Below, piece by piece: positions 6,235 to 6,712 of a stretch of DNA of 6,712 nt. Each line of letters starts with the position of its first letter. Position 1 is the first letter of the stretch. The notes beneath the pieces are model-generated. The model made no database searches, was not told the origin of the DNA, and saw only the letters and a list, made by a program, of their open reading frames with translations. The position numbers and the translations under genes are program-made. The stretch is taken from the NCBI GenBank assembly GCA_945861845.1, contig CAMAWS010000188.1:1-6712 (forward strand). Reading direction: 5' to 3'. Origin of the DNA: Candidatus Sulfopaludibacter sp. SbA3. Lineage in GTDB: Bacteria > Acidobacteriota > Terriglobia > 20CM-2-55-15.

Positions 6235-6423
6235 ATGCTGTTCCATCCATGGCCAGTCAGCGCGAATCTGACTGACGGGCTGACTGGCCATGAAGAAGTT
6301 GACGCCATTTTGAAACTGGTGATCGTAACCGCCAGAACGGGACAGGTCGGCGATGGCAGGATATTCGTCGTTCCCGTCGCCGAGAATTATCACGTGCGCA
6401 CGGGCTTCATGGATCTGGAGTAG
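6235..6423 (+). pseudogene. Truncated PII (GlnB/GlnK) C-terminal remnant
   Basis: The 62-residue frame ends in a clear PII C-terminal region. Residues 20-62 align with E. coli GlnB from about 68 to the end, including TARTGQVGDGRIFVVPV, which satisfies the second PII signature (T35, G39, D40, G41, R42, I43, F44). The RTG motif of the nucleotide pocket follows at 55-57. Absent are the first beta strand, the whole T-loop with the uridylylated Tyr, and the residues that contact Amt. Residues 1-19 (MLFHPWPVSANL and on) do not look like PII. The missing half cannot be in another frame, because only 17 bases separate this frame from amt. GGGA at 6230-6233 is very close to ATG 6235, so translation is doubtful. 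It is most likely a deletion remnant of glnK; a functional mini-PII is possible but unsupported. Confidence 0.72.
6248..6292. repeat. 13-bp palindrome with a competing inner hairpin
   Basis: CATGGCCAGTCAG (6248-6260) and CTGACTGGCCATG (6280-6292) are perfect inverted repeats separated by 19 bases. The loop holds another CTGACTG at 6268-6274 that can also pair with CAGTCAG (6254-6260), giving a 7-bp stem with a 7-base loop. The two forms are mutually exclusive. No T-run follows, so it is not a standard terminator. It covers residues 5-19 of the truncated PII frame, exactly the part that does not resemble PII. Confidence 0.8.
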
Positions 6424-6434
6424 CTCAGCCGCAT

Positions 6435-6712
6435 TTATACAGGCTCGAAAATCTCTGCATCGAACTCCCGGAAAAAGTCCGCGTGCAGCTTTTCTATGGC
6501 CGAGTTGGCATCCTTGTCTTCGACGGTGAAGCTGAAATTGATGTTTGAGGCGCCGTGCGAAATCATCAGGATGTTGATGTCGCGCAGGCTGCCGAAGGCC
6601 CGGTAGGCAATTCCCGGCGTATATTTCAGGTTGTTGCCGACCAGGCAGATCAGCGACATATTCCGATCGACCTTTACTTCGCCAAGCGCCCCCAGGTCTT
6701 CCACGATCTCCG
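6435..6712 (-). CDS. lysC: Aspartate kinase, C-terminal ACT region (partial)
   Basis: The gene runs off the right edge and only its last 92 or so codons are visible, ending in TAA at 6437-6435. Aspartate kinase phosphorylates aspartate in the first step of lysine, threonine and methionine synthesis. The visible part is the regulatory C-terminus. SLICLVGNNL, TPGIAYRAFGSL, INILMISHGASNINFSFTV and a final EKLHADFF block match the ACT-domain end of lysine-sensitive aspartokinase III (E. coli LysC has NIRMICYGASSHNLCFLV here). The GTG at 6704 is an internal Val, not the start, because the frame stays open to the edge. It is convergent with the PII remnant, 11 bases away, and no terminator is visible between them. 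Confidence 0.88.
   Translation of the reverse strand, partial: EIVEDLGALGEVKVDRNMSLICLVGNNLKYTPGIAYRAFGSLRDINILMISHGASNINFSFTVEDKDANSAIEKLHADFFREFDAEIFEPV

Noticed and set aside
6235..6308. Palindrome at 6248-6292 as a terminator for amt
   Set aside because: No T-run follows the right arm on either strand.

Overview
The window looks like chromosomal DNA from an aerobic, moderately GC-rich Gram-negative bacterium. The best guess for the lineage is an acidobacterium or a relative. This rests on three things: a gene order of two subunit III paralogues, a small subunit IV and a tiny CxxC membrane protein; a GGGGCTGAAGCCCC-type palindrome; and the overall base composition. The lineage is an inference, because no marker gene is present.

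Layout: (1) Bases 1-60 hold a strong inverted repeat before the first gene. (2) Bases 93-1943 are a tight same-strand cluster, the tail of a cytochrome c oxidase operon. It has two heme-copper oxidase subunit III genes, a subunit IV gene, and a 78-residue secreted or membrane-anchored protein with a CAMC motif. Gaps shrink from 39 bases to 7 and then to a one-base overlap. Subunits I and II are expected upstream, outside the window. (3) Bases 2040-4394 encode a Cu+-type P1B ATPase whose N-terminus carries a YHS domain and a second Cys-rich heavy-metal-binding domain instead of HMA domains. A TATAAT box sits 7 bases before its ATG, so the mRNA may be leaderless. (4) Bases 4395-4657 are non-coding. 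They contain a promoter-like TTGACA inside a short dyad, a clear intrinsic terminator, and a further stretch before the next gene. (5) Bases 4658-6217 encode an Amt ammonium channel with a signal peptide and an N-terminal extension. (6) Bases 6235-6423 encode only the C-terminal part of a PII (GlnB/GlnK) signalling protein, with a 13-bp palindrome at the join. (7) From 6435 to the right edge, on the minus strand, is the C-terminal end of an aspartate kinase with ACT-domain sequence.

How the genes fit together: the oxidase genes contribute accessory subunits of an aerobic terminal oxidase that needs copper centres. The neighbouring Cu+ ATPase could serve copper supply or copper detoxification, and the sequence does not decide between these. 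Amt followed by a PII gene is the classic amtB-glnK pairing for ammonium uptake, but here the PII partner has lost its T-loop half. A full-length PII elsewhere in the genome would be needed to regulate this channel in the usual way. The aspartate kinase is an unrelated convergent neighbour.

There is no sign of a mobile element, CRISPR array, tRNA or rRNA. The points most worth a second look are the truncated PII gene with its competing hairpins, the terminator/promoter arrangement before amt, the uncharacterised CAMC protein, and the divergence between the two subunit III copies.
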